From contig NZ_FOYL01000013.1 in the NCBI RefSeq assembly GCF_900115955.1, positions 62,001 through 126,000 of the forward strand: a DNA stretch of 64,000 nt, written 5' to 3'. Made by a program: the position numbers and the translations under genes. Source of the stretch: Lentzea waywayandensis (GTDB taxonomy: Bacteria > Actinomycetota > Actinomycetes > Mycobacteriales > Pseudonocardiaceae). This document shows positions 1 to 7,983 of the stretch, in pieces (within the stretch, counting starts at the first letter, position 1; each line of letters opens with the position of its first letter). The notes beneath the pieces were generated by a model that had not been told where the DNA came from, searched no databases, and saw only the letters and a program-made list of their open reading frames with translations.

Positions 1-482
1 GCGTTGCGGAAGTTCACCACCAACGGCCCGCCGGGCTGTTCCACCGACACCGAGTAGCCGTCCGCGGGGGTGGCCGACAACGCCTGCACCCCCTGCGGCC
101 GGTAGCGCACGACCACGTCCCCGCCCTGCAGGTGGAACGCGTGGACGTAGGAGCCGTCCGACTGCCATTCCCCCTGCGGAAGTTGAGCCGAGGTGGGACG
201 CGCATCCGTACTACTGGGAGGAGCCGGAACAGACGTAGTGACCTCAGGAGGCCTGGTGGACGAAGGCGTGGCAGGTGGCGTGCTGACGGAGGGACCCGAT
301 TCGGGCGCCGGGACGCTGATCGAGGTGACGGTCGGCATCGGCAGGACGGCCGACCCCGTCGTGACCTGCACGGCGGCGACCGGGGCGGGTTCCATCGCCC
401 ACCGGATGCCGAACCAGGACAGGCCGATGGCGACCGTGGTCACCAAAGCCCAGGCGACCAGGTATCCGACCGACCGTCTCAC
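1..482 (-). CDS. Membrane-anchored extracytoplasmic protein, partial (C-terminus off window)
   Basis: The reading frame runs from a GTG at 482 leftwards past base 1, so only about 160 N-terminal residues are present. An AGGAGGA ribosome site lies 8 bases before the GTG. The product starts MRRS, then has one hydrophobic segment (about residues 5-25), then a Pro/Ser/Thr/Val-rich linker (about 45-95), then the start of a globular domain (WQSDGSYVHAFHLQGG). This is the architecture of a single-pass protein with an outside domain held on a flexible stalk. It is divergent from the two-component regulator with only 25 bases between them, which suggests a shared promoter region and possible co-regulation. 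I do not recognise the family. Confidence 0.7.
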   Translation of the reverse strand, partial: MRRSVGYLVAWALVTTVAIGLSWFGIRWAMEPAPVAAVQVTTGSAVLPMPTVTSISVPAPESGPSVSTPPATPSSTRPPEVTTSVPAPPSSTDARPTSAQLPQGEWQSDGSYVHAFHLQGGDVVVRYRPQGVQALSATPADGYSVSVEQPGGPLVVNFRN

Positions 483-507
483 TGCGACAATCCTCCTGTA
501 GCGGCTC

Positions 508-1173
508 ATGACATCAGTACTGCTCGTCGAGGACGACCCGGTGGTGCGGGCGGCGATCACGCGCGCCCTCACCGGCCAGGGCCACATCGTGCACGGTGTC
601 GCGCTCGCGATCGAGGCCTTGCGCGAAGTCACCGCCAACAAATACGACGTCGTGGTGCTCGATCTCGGACTCCCCGACCTCGACGGCGGTGACGCGCTGC
701 GGATGATCCGGGGCGTCACGAACACCCCGGTGGTCATCGCGACCGCCCGCGACGACGAGGCCGAGATCATCCGGCTGCTCAACGCGGGCGCGGACGACTA
801 CCTCGTCAAACCCTTCTCCAGCGAGCACCTCGAAGCCCGCCTCCAGGCGGTGCTCCGACGTGCCCGCGACAGCAAGCAACTCGTCATCGGCGGCCTGGAG
901 ATCGACGTGAACCTCCGCAGGGCCACTGTGGACGGCCAGGAACTCTCCTTGACCCACAAGGAGTTCGAGCTGCTCTCCTACCTCGCGGCACGGCAGGGGG
1001 AGGTGGTGCCGCGGGCGGAGATCCTGGCGAGCCTGTGGCCGTCCAACCGCGACGACCAGACTCTCGACGTCCATCTGTCCTGGTTGCGCCGCAAGCTCGG
1101 TGAGCGGGCCGCGCAGCCTCGTTACCTGCACACGGTGCGAGGAGTCGGCGTGCGCATGGTCGCTCCGCAATGA
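508..1173 (+). CDS. OmpR/PhoB-family response regulator
   Basis: 221 residues. The N-terminal receiver domain has the acidic pair ED at 8-9, the phosphoacceptor Asp at about 52 (VLDLGLPD) and the conserved Lys at about 102 (LVKPF). The C-terminal winged-helix DNA-binding domain (about 125-220) contains the OmpR signatures LTHKEFELLSYL and HTVRGVGVRM. It overlaps the start of the downstream histidine kinase by four bases (ATGA), so the two are translationally coupled and form a cognate pair. The ATG has no strong Shine-Dalgarno sequence. The signal sensed is unknown; the divergent anchored protein is a possible target. Confidence 0.95.
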   Translation: MTSVLLVEDDPVVRAAITRALTGQGHIVHGVALAIEALREVTANKYDVVVLDLGLPDLDGGDALRMIRGVTNTPVVIATARDDEAEIIRLLNAGADDYLVKPFSSEHLEARLQAVLRRARDSKQLVIGGLEIDVNLRRATVDGQELSLTHKEFELLSYLAARQGEVVPRAEILASLWPSNRDDQTLDVHLSWLRRKLGERAAQPRYLHTVRGVGVRMVAPQ

Positions 1174-2450
1174 GGCGGTCACTGGTGCTGGTCGCTCTCG
1201 CGGCGACCAGCATGGTGGCGCTGGCGTTCCTCATCCCGCTCGCGATCGTCGTGAAGAGCTCCGCGTACACCCGCGCCCTGAGCGAGGCGGAGAAGCAGGC
1301 CAACGCGATGACGCAGACGTTGCTGATCACCCGCAAGCCGGAGGAGATCCGCCAGGTGATCAGGAGCACCCGGTACGGCGGCGAGCAGCGGCTGGCCGTG
1401 CACCTGAGCGTCCCGGCCCGCACCTACGGCTACTCGCACATCACCGCGGCGGACCTGCAGGAGGCCCAGAAGCGCGCGACGGCGTCCACGATCGAACGTC
1501 CCGATGGCGTGGCCTATCTGCAACCGCTGGCCAACAGCGAGAACGGGCTCGCGATCGTCGAGGCGTTCGTGCCGCACGAGCAGCTCACCCACGGCGTCAT
1601 CGGCACCTGGTGGGTCCTGGCGGGCGTCGCGGTCGGCCTGGTCGCCGGGTCGGTGCTCGTCGCCGACCGCCTGGGCGCGCGGGCCGTCAAGGCCACCAGG
1701 GCACTGGCCGAGGGCGCGCGCCGGATGGGCCAGGGCGACCTCACGGTCCGCGTGCCGGTGAAGGGACCGCCCGAGTTCAAGGAGGTCGGCAAGGCCTTCA
1801 ACGTCATGGCCGAGCGCGTCCGGCACCTGCTCGCCGCCGAACGCGAGGTGGTCGCCGACCTCTCGCACCGCCTCAGAACGCCTCTCACGGCCCTTCTCCT
1901 GGACGCGGACACCCTCGGCAGTGGGCAAGGGGCGGACCGGGTCCGCGAAGCCGTCCAGGGCCTGGAGAGGGAGGTCGACGAGATCATCAAGGCGGCCCGC
2001 TCCGGCCTGCAGCCCGACAACTCCGGCACCGACGCGGCCGGCGTGGTGCGCGACCGGCTGGTGTTCTGGTCCGCGCTCGCCGACGACCAGGAACGGCCGT
2101 GGACGATCCGCGGCGCGGACAAGCCCGCGCACGTGCCGCTCGCTCGCGCCGAGCTCGCCGCCGCACTGGACTCGTTGCTGGGCAACGTCTTCCGCCATAC
2201 GCCGGAGGGCACGCGGTTCGCCGTGACGCTGGTGCACCAGGCCGATCTGGTGGCGCTGGTGGTCGAGGACGCGGGTCCCGGCATCGCGGACACCGAACGG
2301 GCGGTGCGGCGCGGCGCCAGCGGTGGCGGTTCCACGGGGCTGGGGCTCGACATCGCCCGCCGCGCCGCGGAAAGCACGGGTGGCTCTCTCCACGTCGACC
2401 GCGGGCCGCTGGGTGGGGCTCGCGTGCAAATGAGGCTCCGGAGGCTCTAG
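1170..2450 (+). CDS. Two-component sensor histidine kinase
   Basis: 426 residues, partner of the preceding response regulator. There is a membrane segment near the N-terminus (about 5-28), an extracytoplasmic loop of about 115 residues, and a second membrane segment (about 147-166). A HAMP region (about 168-222) is followed by a DHp domain with the phosphoacceptor His near 233 in LSHRLRTPLTAL. The catalytic ATPase domain has N-box LLGNVFRHTP, G1 box VEDAGPGI and G2 box STGLGLDIARR. The order TM-sensor-TM-HAMP-HisKA-HATPase is complete. It starts at ATG 1170, overlapping the regulator stop codon. Confidence 0.95.
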   Translation: MRRSLVLVALAATSMVALAFLIPLAIVVKSSAYTRALSEAEKQANAMTQTLLITRKPEEIRQVIRSTRYGGEQRLAVHLSVPARTYGYSHITAADLQEAQKRATASTIERPDGVAYLQPLANSENGLAIVEAFVPHEQLTHGVIGTWWVLAGVAVGLVAGSVLVADRLGARAVKATRALAEGARRMGQGDLTVRVPVKGPPEFKEVGKAFNVMAERVRHLLAAEREVVADLSHRLRTPLTALLLDADTLGSGQGADRVREAVQGLEREVDEIIKAARSGLQPDNSGTDAAGVVRDRLVFWSALADDQERPWTIRGADKPAHVPLARAELAAALDSLLGNVFRHTPEGTRFAVTLVHQADLVALVVEDAGPGIADTERAVRRGASGGGSTGLGLDIARRAAESTGGSLHVDRGPLGGARVQMRLRRL

Positions 2451-2482
2451 GTCCCCTTCGTCGGGGGCCGGAAAGACGAACA

Positions 2483-2527
2483 CCGCCGGCGGCGCGGACC
2501 GTGGGACGGATCCGACGCCGCCGGCGG
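2483..2527 (+). terminator. Hairpin downstream of the histidine kinase
   Basis: A perfect 12-bp inverted repeat (CCGCCGGCGGCG and its complement) with a 21-base loop lies 33 bases after the kinase stop. No T-run follows, so it is a probable but not certain terminator. Confidence 0.5.
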
Positions 2528-2591
2528 GCACCGGCCGGCTGCGCGGCACCGCTGCCGCACCACCGAGTCCCGAGCAGGAGGGAGGAACCCG

Positions 2592-2735
2592 ATGAGCAGT
2601 GCGCGCTTGCCTTCCCACACCGGTGAAACGAGGTGGATCAGCCGGGGCTCTCGGCGCCTGGTGTGGGGACCGGCGTATTCAGTGGGTCTGGGTGATCGGT
2701 TTTTGCGATCTGACATGAAGTTAGCCGACCGCTGA
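2592..2735 (+). CDS. Possible small protein, 47 residues
   Basis: An ATG preceded by an unusually good ribosome site (GGGAGGAA, 7-8 bases upstream) opens a 47-codon frame beginning MSSARLPSHTGE and ending MKLADR. The product is basic with no clear membrane segment or motif. Third-position GC preference is weaker than in neighbouring genes, which argues against strong coding. It fills part of the 425-base gap between the kinase and the first DUF4360 gene. Reported only because the ribosome site is strong; it may be spurious. Confidence 0.25.
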   Translation: MSSARLPSHTGETRWISRGSRRLVWGPAYSVGLGDRFLRSDMKLADR

Positions 2736-2875
2736 TCGTCGCCAATCCACCGTTCAGACGATTAATCCGTTTTAAATATATTTAAGTTCGCCCGGTCGGT
2801 CGTCCACGACTTAAGTCAATTTAAGATAACGTCACCCGCACGCCGCCATCCCCGTTCAAAATTGAAAGGCCACTC
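2736..2875 (+). promoter_or_regulatory. AT-rich upstream region of the first DUF4360 gene
   Basis: The segment about 2757-2830 is far richer in A/T than its surroundings. It contains several TTTAA/TTAAG motifs (TTTTAAATATATTTAAG, then CTTAAGTC, then ATTTAAGATAAC). Such an island before a secreted-protein gene is a likely promoter or binding site for an AT-hook or Lsr2-type nucleoid protein. No exact -35/-10 pair can be assigned with confidence. Confidence 0.45.
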
Positions 2876-3499
2876 ATGCTCAGTGCGATGGCAGCTACGG
2901 GTTTGGCACTCTCCCTCCTCGTCGCCCCTGAGGCGCCGAGCACGGCCGACGTGGTTCCGCCCGGAAAAATCACGGTCGACGTCGTCACGGTGAACGGTTC
3001 CGGCTGCCCCGCCGGAACGGCCGCGGTAGCGGTTTCGGACGACAACACGTCATTCACGGTGACGTACAGCGACTACACCGCCCAGGCCGGTTCCGGATCG
3101 ACACCGACGCAGTTCCGCAAGAACTGCCAGCTGAACCTGCGCGTGCACTACCCGCAGGGCTTCACCTTCGGGATCGCGAAGGCCGACTACCGCGGGTTCG
3201 CGCACTTACCCAGAGGGGCGCGGGGCATGCAGCGCGCCAGCTACTACTTCGCCGGCCAGTCGGCCACGGTCACGAGCACGCACAACATCGCGGTGCCCAC
3301 GAGCGACAACTGGCAGTTCACCGACTCCACCGACGTGGCTGAGATCGTCTTCGCGCCGTGCGGCGCGGTGCGGCACCTGAACGTGAACACCGAGGTGCGA
3401 GCGTTCACGAATACGGCGAACCAACCGTCATTCGTGTCGATGGACTCCACCGACGGCAGCGTCAACACCCGCTACCAGTTCGCCTGGAAGCGATGCTGA
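2876..3499 (+). CDS. Secreted DUF4360-family protein, copy 1
   Basis: 207 residues. A short hydrophobic signal-like N-terminus (MLSAMAATGLALSLLV) is followed by a DUF4360-type domain with VDVVTVNGSGCPAGTAAVAV, FTVTYSDYTAQ, FRKNCQLNL and ADYRGFAHL. Four cysteines (in GSGC, KNCQ, APCG and the C-terminal RC) probably form two disulphides outside the cell. GAAAGG precedes the ATG. It is a clear paralogue of the gene at 4491-5117, with about the same length and all four cysteines conserved. The molecular function of DUF4360 is not established. Confidence 0.85.
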   Translation: MLSAMAATGLALSLLVAPEAPSTADVVPPGKITVDVVTVNGSGCPAGTAAVAVSDDNTSFTVTYSDYTAQAGSGSTPTQFRKNCQLNLRVHYPQGFTFGIAKADYRGFAHLPRGARGMQRASYYFAGQSATVTSTHNIAVPTSDNWQFTDSTDVAEIVFAPCGAVRHLNVNTEVRAFTNTANQPSFVSMDSTDGSVNTRYQFAWKRC

Positions 3500-3515
3500 C
3501 CCAGAATGATCACGG

Positions 3516-3557
3516 AGAGGGCCCGGCGCTATACTCACAGTGAGCATCGGGCCCTCT
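3516..3557 (+). terminator. Terminator after DUF4360 copy 1
   Basis: A 10-bp stem (AGAGGGCCCG / CGGGCCCTCT) encloses a second small stem (CTCAC-A-GTGAG). It starts 17 bases after the stop codon and is followed by a pyrimidine-rich tail. Confidence 0.7.
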
Positions 3558-3700
3558 TCTCGTGACCCGCACGTGACTTTTGACGGGTGAGTCAACCAGG
3601 GCATTGCTTCCCGCGTATACCCATGTAGATTCCCGCTCACCGTGACGGCCATTCGGGTGACTGTCGCGGGCTCGCGCGCCGCACGCGAAACGGAGGCAGC

Positions 3701-4213
3701 ATGCAGGCGAACGCCCAGACCGCCCAGGTCGACGACCTGACACTCATCGCGCTGCCCACCGCGGTGAACTGCGCGGATCTGTTCGTGCGCTTCACCCTTG
3801 GTGAGTGGCGCCTTCGGAACATGACCGCGGAGTGCTCGGCCGTCGCTTGCGCGCTGGTCGAGGCAGCCGTCGAATCAGCCGATCCCAAGACCTCGCGGCT
3901 GATCACGCTGCGACTGCGACTGAGCGGCGACTACCTCGTCGTCGAGCTGGAGGCAGCCAGGTTCATCATGCCGCCGACCTCGCCTGACCTGCGCACCGGC
4001 GAGCTTCAGCTCGGTGGCGGCATCAAGCTGATCTGGTGCGAGATGCAGCTGCCGACCGGCGTGAACGCCAACGCGGTGCCGCTGCCCCGGCGCGAGAAGC
4101 GCCGCTCCCCCGCCGCCGAGGCGCTGGGCGACGAGCCGGACGTCGATCCCGAGCTCATCCAGCGCATCCTGTTCGGCCTCGGTGGCTCGATGGGCAACGG
4201 CCAGCAGCGGTAA
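3701..4213 (+). CDS. Small cytoplasmic protein, degenerate GHKL/HATPase-like regulator
   Basis: 170 residues with a GGAGG ribosome site just before the ATG. The first 125 residues (NMTAECSAVACALVEAAVES, then alternating beta strands LITLRLRLSGDYLVVELE and LQLGGGIKLIWCEM) resemble the fold order of anti-sigma-factor-type GHKL ATPases. The expected N-box Asn and glycine-rich ATP lid are not convincing. A polar tail (about 130-170) follows. It sits between the two DUF4360 paralogues and has its own terminator, so it is a separate unit. A regulatory role is inference; otherwise hypothetical. Confidence 0.55.
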   Translation: MQANAQTAQVDDLTLIALPTAVNCADLFVRFTLGEWRLRNMTAECSAVACALVEAAVESADPKTSRLITLRLRLSGDYLVVELEAARFIMPPTSPDLRTGELQLGGGIKLIWCEMQLPTGVNANAVPLPRREKRRSPAAEALGDEPDVDPELIQRILFGLGGSMGNGQQR

Positions 4214-4228
4214 CCCAGGTTTCACCCG

Positions 4229-4260
4229 CAAGGGCGCGTCCATCAGTGGACGCGCCCTTG
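4229..4260 (+). terminator. Rho-independent terminator
   Basis: A perfect 14-bp stem (CAAGGGCGCGTCCA / TGGACGCGCCCTTG) with a TCAG loop is followed by TTGCGTTTT. It lies 15 bases after the preceding stop codon. Confidence 0.85.
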
Positions 4261-4490
4261 TTGCGTTTTCGTCAGGTTCGCCGCGTGGACGCTTCACGAA
4301 TTGATTTCCAGGTTCCTGAACAGCGTTCCCGCGACCTGGGTGGCAATTAACCGACGCGCACGTCGAGACATTTCAGGGCACGCTCGCCCGGCAATGTTGC
4401 TCTGGTTGGCGGACGGTTCATCAACAACCTTTCCGATACGGTCTCGTACCACGCCGCCCGAACTGTCCTGCACATTCGGAAAGGTGTCCC

Positions 4491-5117
4491 ATGATTAGCA
4501 TGCTGGCCGCAGCCGGCCTGGCTCTGTCCACCATCGTCATTCCCCCGGTCGCGGACCCGCCCCCGACGGGCCAGATCACCATCGACGTCGTCACGGTCAA
4601 CGGCTCCGGCTGTCGTGCCGGCACAGCCGCCGTCGCGGTCTCCCCGGACAACAAGGCGTTCACGGTCACCTACAGCGACTACCTGGCGCAGGTGGGCCCG
4701 GACTCGCGGCCGACCGATTTCCGGAAGAACTGCCAGCTGAACCTCAAGGTCAACGTTCCCGGCGGATTCACGTTCGGCATCGCGCAGGCCGACTACAGAG
4801 GTTTCGCGCACCTGGAAAGGGGCGCCAAGGGCACGCAGAAGGCGAGCTACTACTTCCAGGGAATGTCGGACACCGACCAGCGCACGAAGACCTGGAACGG
4901 CGCGCTGAGCGACGGCTGGCAGGTCACGCACAAGACCGACGTCGCCTCGATCATCTACCACCCGTGCGGCGCGAAGCGGAACTTCAACATCAACACCGAG
5001 CTGCGGGTGGACAAGGGCACGTCGGACCCGAAGAAGACCAGCTTCATGGCGATGGACTCGACGGACGGCTCCATCGAGACCATCTACCACTTCGCGTGGA
5101 AGAAGTGCCCCAAGTAG
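4491..5117 (+). CDS. Secreted DUF4360-family protein, copy 2
   Basis: 208 residues, paralogue of 2876-3499 with the same blocks (ITIDVVTVNGSGCRAGTAA, FTVTYSDYLAQ, FRKNCQLNL, FGIAQADYRGFAHLERG, STDGSIETIYHFAWKKC) and the same four cysteines. The N-terminus is a short signal peptide (MISMLAAAGLALSTIV) ending near a Pro-rich stretch. GGAAAGGTGT precedes the ATG at 4491; a second in-frame ATG lies three codons on. The region between the copies is unrelated, so this is a diverged duplication rather than a recent tandem copy. Function unknown; likely extracellular or envelope-associated. Confidence 0.85.
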   Translation: MISMLAAAGLALSTIVIPPVADPPPTGQITIDVVTVNGSGCRAGTAAVAVSPDNKAFTVTYSDYLAQVGPDSRPTDFRKNCQLNLKVNVPGGFTFGIAQADYRGFAHLERGAKGTQKASYYFQGMSDTDQRTKTWNGALSDGWQVTHKTDVASIIYHPCGAKRNFNINTELRVDKGTSDPKKTSFMAMDSTDGSIETIYHFAWKKCPK

Positions 5118-5141
5118 TCACGTGACCAGCGCCCTCGCGCG

Positions 5142-5181
5142 GCAAGGCCGGAGCCCAGCAGGCATGGGGCTCCGGCCTTGC
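5142..5181 (+). terminator. Terminator after DUF4360 copy 2
   Basis: A perfect 15-bp stem (GCAAGGCCGGAGCCC / GGGCTCCGGCCTTGC) with a 10-base loop, followed by TGTTTTG. Nearly identical to the element at 5332-5372. Confidence 0.85.
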
Positions 5182-5331
5182 TGTTTTGCGCTTACTCATC
5201 GCAATACAGCACCGATGTCCGCGCGCCGCGGACGTGAACTCGGCAACTCGACGATGAAGGACTTCTGAAACTCCATGAGATTCTGACTCGGCGACAATTC
5301 TTAGCCGTCGCTGGAAAGCCGGCAGCGAAAA

Positions 5332-5372
5332 GGCAAGGCCGGAGCCCAGGAGGCATGGGCTCCGGCCTTGCC
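5332..5372 (-). terminator. Terminator for the extensin-like gene (minus strand)
   Basis: A perfect 16-bp stem (GGCAAGGCCGGAGCCC and complement) with a 9-base loop. On the minus strand the stem is followed by TTTTCG, the right polarity for the gene ending at 5389. Stem and loop closely match 5142-5181. Confidence 0.8.
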
Positions 5373-5388
5373 GTCTCACTGCCCCTGA

Positions 5389-6216
5389 TCAGATGTTCTG
5401 GTTCGCGAAGCCCTTGGTCGCGATCTTCGACAGCATTCCCTGCCACACCGAGGTGCTGGTGTGCGGGTCGCCGGTCACGCCGAGCGCGGACTTGAGGCCG
5501 TTGAACGCGCTCTGCGTGTTCGGGCCCCAGATGCCGTCGATCGCGAGGCCGGAGCCGCGGAAGTTGTTGCACGTGCCCTGCACGAACTTGGTGTCGGCCT
5601 CGGAGTCCTTGAGCACGCGGACCGGCATGCCACCGAAGTCGGAGTGGATGTGGTCGCGGTGGTCGGCGTTGTACCAGCCGTCGAGCACGTAACGGAACCG
5701 GCGGCGGCACACGGCCTCCGTCGCGAGGTAGCGCTTGCGCAGCGCCGCGGTGCCCGACGCGTGGTGCTGGTCGAGCGGCGAGGTGACGTTGCCGTTGGAC
5801 CAGCGCACGTGGTCGAGGTCCATGGCGGTGCCGGCGCCGTGCTGGCCGGGCTTGTTGACGTAGAAGCCCGCCGAGACGATGTAGCTGATCGAGCCGTAGC
5901 TCGACGACAGCGAGCGCAGGTCCCGGACCCAGGCGACGAGCGCGTTGTAGAACGCGTCGGTGGCCTGCCAGTTGCGCGCGGTCGTGTTGCCGCGGTTGGA
6001 ACGCCAGTAGTAGACGGGAGTGCCGTCGATCTTCTGGAACGTCATCATCGCCAGCGCGCCGACCTCGGCGGCCTGGATCTCGGCGTCGGTGTGCTGGTCG
6101 TTGGTCTCGGGGGCGGCGCTGGCCAGGCCCGGTGCGATGGTGGACAGGCCGGCGAGACCGGCGACCGCCGCCGCGCCCGTGACGAAGCCGCGCCTGGTGA
6201 CGTTGTTCTCGAACAC
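5389..6216 (-). CDS. TAT-exported extensin-like cell-wall hydrolase with C-terminal peptidoglycan-binding-like domain
   Basis: 275 residues from GTG 6216, chosen because GGGAG lies 8 bases upstream. Residues 8-35 carry a twin-arginine signal (TRRGFVTGAAAVAGLAG) ending near ASA. The middle domain matches the extensin-like/peptidase M15-type fold, with putative zinc-site residues in HGAGTAMDLDHVRW and DHRDHIHSDFGG. The last 70 residues (GSGLAIDGIWGPNTQSAFN) look like a peptidoglycan-binding type 1 repeat. The predicted role is cleavage or binding of cell-wall peptide cross-links outside the membrane. It has its own terminator at 5332-5372. Confidence 0.8.
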   Translation of the reverse strand: MFENNVTRRGFVTGAAAVAGLAGLSTIAPGLASAAPETNDQHTDAEIQAAEVGALAMMTFQKIDGTPVYYWRSNRGNTTARNWQATDAFYNALVAWVRDLRSLSSSYGSISYIVSAGFYVNKPGQHGAGTAMDLDHVRWSNGNVTSPLDQHHASGTAALRKRYLATEAVCRRRFRYVLDGWYNADHRDHIHSDFGGMPVRVLKDSEADTKFVQGTCNNFRGSGLAIDGIWGPNTQSAFNGLKSALGVTGDPHTSTSVWQGMLSKIATKGFANQNI

Positions 6217-6471
6217 CCCAGTACTCCCTCTGTGTCCAAGCCGGCGGCGGCAGGAGGAAGGGCCTGTCTCACCCACCGGCCCGACGGAGTCTAGGGATCA
6301 CGTCCGAATGGCGGAATCGCGCCTGACCTGCGTTTTTCCGTTGTCTTTACCGGTAGCGCCGGGGCGAGGCCGGTCAGGTTCGGGAACCTCGCGACCGCTG
6401 GTCGTCGGCACGGTCCGGCGTTCGGCCGCGTCGAGCCAGGCCTGGCTCGACGCGGTCCGCGACGACTGAGT

Positions 6472-7374
6472 TCAGCGCACCGGCCCGAGCACGCGGACCA
6501 GGTTCTTCTCGGTGTCGTTGCCCAGCTTCTCCAGCGCGAGCTTCGCCACCGGCGCCCCGAACCGCGCGAGCCCGTTGAACTCGACGTGGGCGCGGTAGGC
6601 GATCCTGGCCGTGCCCGGCGCGTCCCCCGCGGAGATCGAGATGTCGTCGGTGGAGGTGGCGGTGTCGTTGCGCCCCACGAACTGCAGGCCGTGCGGGTCG
6701 TCCCGGGTCAGCTCGTAGACGAGCTCGGTCTTGCGGCCGAGGAACTGCGACACGTTGCGCCAGCGCGAACCGACCTCGACCGGGCCGTCGTCCAGGCGCG
6801 TGCAGGACACGGTGCCCGGATCCCACTGCTCGGCACGGGAGAAGTCGCGCAGGTACTCGACGACGCCCTCGGGGGTGGACGCGACGGTGAAGGTGCGCTC
6901 GACGTCCACACCGGACACGTGCGGCGAGTTGAACGCCCGCGGCGCGAGGTGGAGCCGGTACTGGTCGACGAGCTCCGCCTGGCTCACGGCGCGGTGTTCC
7001 AACCGTTCCAGCCGCGTGTCGTCGAAGCTTCCCAGCTGCCGCAACGTCCGCCACAGCGAGGTCTTGCCCTCGATGCCGACGCGCAGGGTCTCCAGTTCGA
7101 GGACGTCGCTCAGCGGCGAACGGCCGAGCACCCTGCCGTTGAACTTGAGCCTGCCCGCCTTCTCCGTCAGCCAGCCGAGCGCTTCCTTGTGCGGACGCGA
7201 CTCGACGCCGGTCTCACGCATGAGGTCGAGCAGTTCCTTGCGGTCGGCCTCGATGTCGTCCGCGAGAACCCGCAGCTCGGGGTGGGTGCGGCCGATGCGA
7301 CGGGCGAGCTCGGTGCCCGCCATCGCACCGGCGAGGTGGTCGTTGAGGTAGATGCCCAGCAGCTCCGTATTCAC
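6472..7374 (-). CDS. Helical-bundle / SRPBCC fusion protein
   Basis: 300 residues. Residues 1-145 are predicted all-helical with a ferritin-like feel (MNTELLGIYLNDHLAGAMAGTE, LADDIEADRKELLDLMRE), but no obvious di-iron ExxH pair is seen. Residues about 155-300 are an SRPBCC (polyketide cyclase/START-like) domain: VERTFTVASTPEGVVEYLRD, WDPGTVSCTRLDDGPVEVGS, ARIAYRAHVEFNGLARF. SRPBCC folds bind hydrophobic ligands. The fusion is intact, with a plain ATG start. Function is unknown; ligand binding or lipid handling is inference. Confidence 0.65.
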   Translation of the reverse strand: MNTELLGIYLNDHLAGAMAGTELARRIGRTHPELRVLADDIEADRKELLDLMRETGVESRPHKEALGWLTEKAGRLKFNGRVLGRSPLSDVLELETLRVGIEGKTSLWRTLRQLGSFDDTRLERLEHRAVSQAELVDQYRLHLAPRAFNSPHVSGVDVERTFTVASTPEGVVEYLRDFSRAEQWDPGTVSCTRLDDGPVEVGSRWRNVSQFLGRKTELVYELTRDDPHGLQFVGRNDTATSTDDISISAGDAPGTARIAYRAHVEFNGLARFGAPVAKLALEKLGNDTEKNLVRVLGPVR

Positions 7375-7401
7375 GTTCTTCGGTTACCCGTGGCCAAACC
7401 T

Positions 7402-7908
7402 CTACGGACCCGCCGGGCCCAGCTGGTAGCCCTGGTTCCACAGGGTTTTGATGACCAGGCCGAGCGGGGAGATCCGCCGCCGCAACCGCATGATGTGCAG
7501 GTGCAGGGCGTTGCTGGTGTCGCCGTCCTTGGTGGGCAGGCAGAGCAGCAGGTCCTCCCGTGTCGTCAGTGACCGGAAGCGACGTAAGAGTTCGCCGACC
7601 AACGCCCGTTCCGTCGGCGAGAGCACGACGGACCGCGTGCGGAACCGCAGGATGCCGGACATGTCCAGCTCCGGCACGGCGTAGCGGGCCGCGCGGGCTC
7701 TGAGCATCGCGATGCGCACGGCCAGGTCCTGATGCGGCACCGGCGCGCGGACCCAGTCCTCCCGCATGTCCGTGAGCACGGGCGCGGGAACGTTCTTCTC
7801 CAGCACGAGCAGGCACAACGTCCCGCTGCGCTGGCACGCCTCCCGAGCCGCCGCGTCCACCGGCCAGCGCACGACCTCGACGGGCAGTTGGTTCACCAGG
7901 TTCGACAT
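7402..7908 (-). CDS. Orphan winged-helix regulator with degenerate N-terminal domain
   Basis: 168 residues. The C-terminal 95 residues form an OmpR/PhoB-type winged helix (LSPTERALVGELLRRF, LHLHIMRLRRRI, LGLVIKTLWNQGYQL). The N-terminal 70 residues are too short and lack the acidic pocket and phospho-Asp of a receiver domain. No kinase gene is nearby, so control would be phosphorylation-independent. It lies 27 bases downstream of the SRPBCC fusion start on the same strand and may be transcribed before it. DNA targets unknown. Confidence 0.7.
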   Translation of the reverse strand: MSNLVNQLPVEVVRWPVDAAAREACQRSGTLCLLVLEKNVPAPVLTDMREDWVRAPVPHQDLAVRIAMLRARAARYAVPELDMSGILRFRTRSVVLSPTERALVGELLRRFRSLTTREDLLLCLPTKDGDTSNALHLHIMRLRRRISPLGLVIKTLWNQGYQLGPAGP

Positions 7909-7983
7909 ACGTCCACTTCCGCTTGTCCACCACGGAGAGCACCGAACCAGCCTTCGGCTTCGGGTGGACGCTAGCCGCGGACG

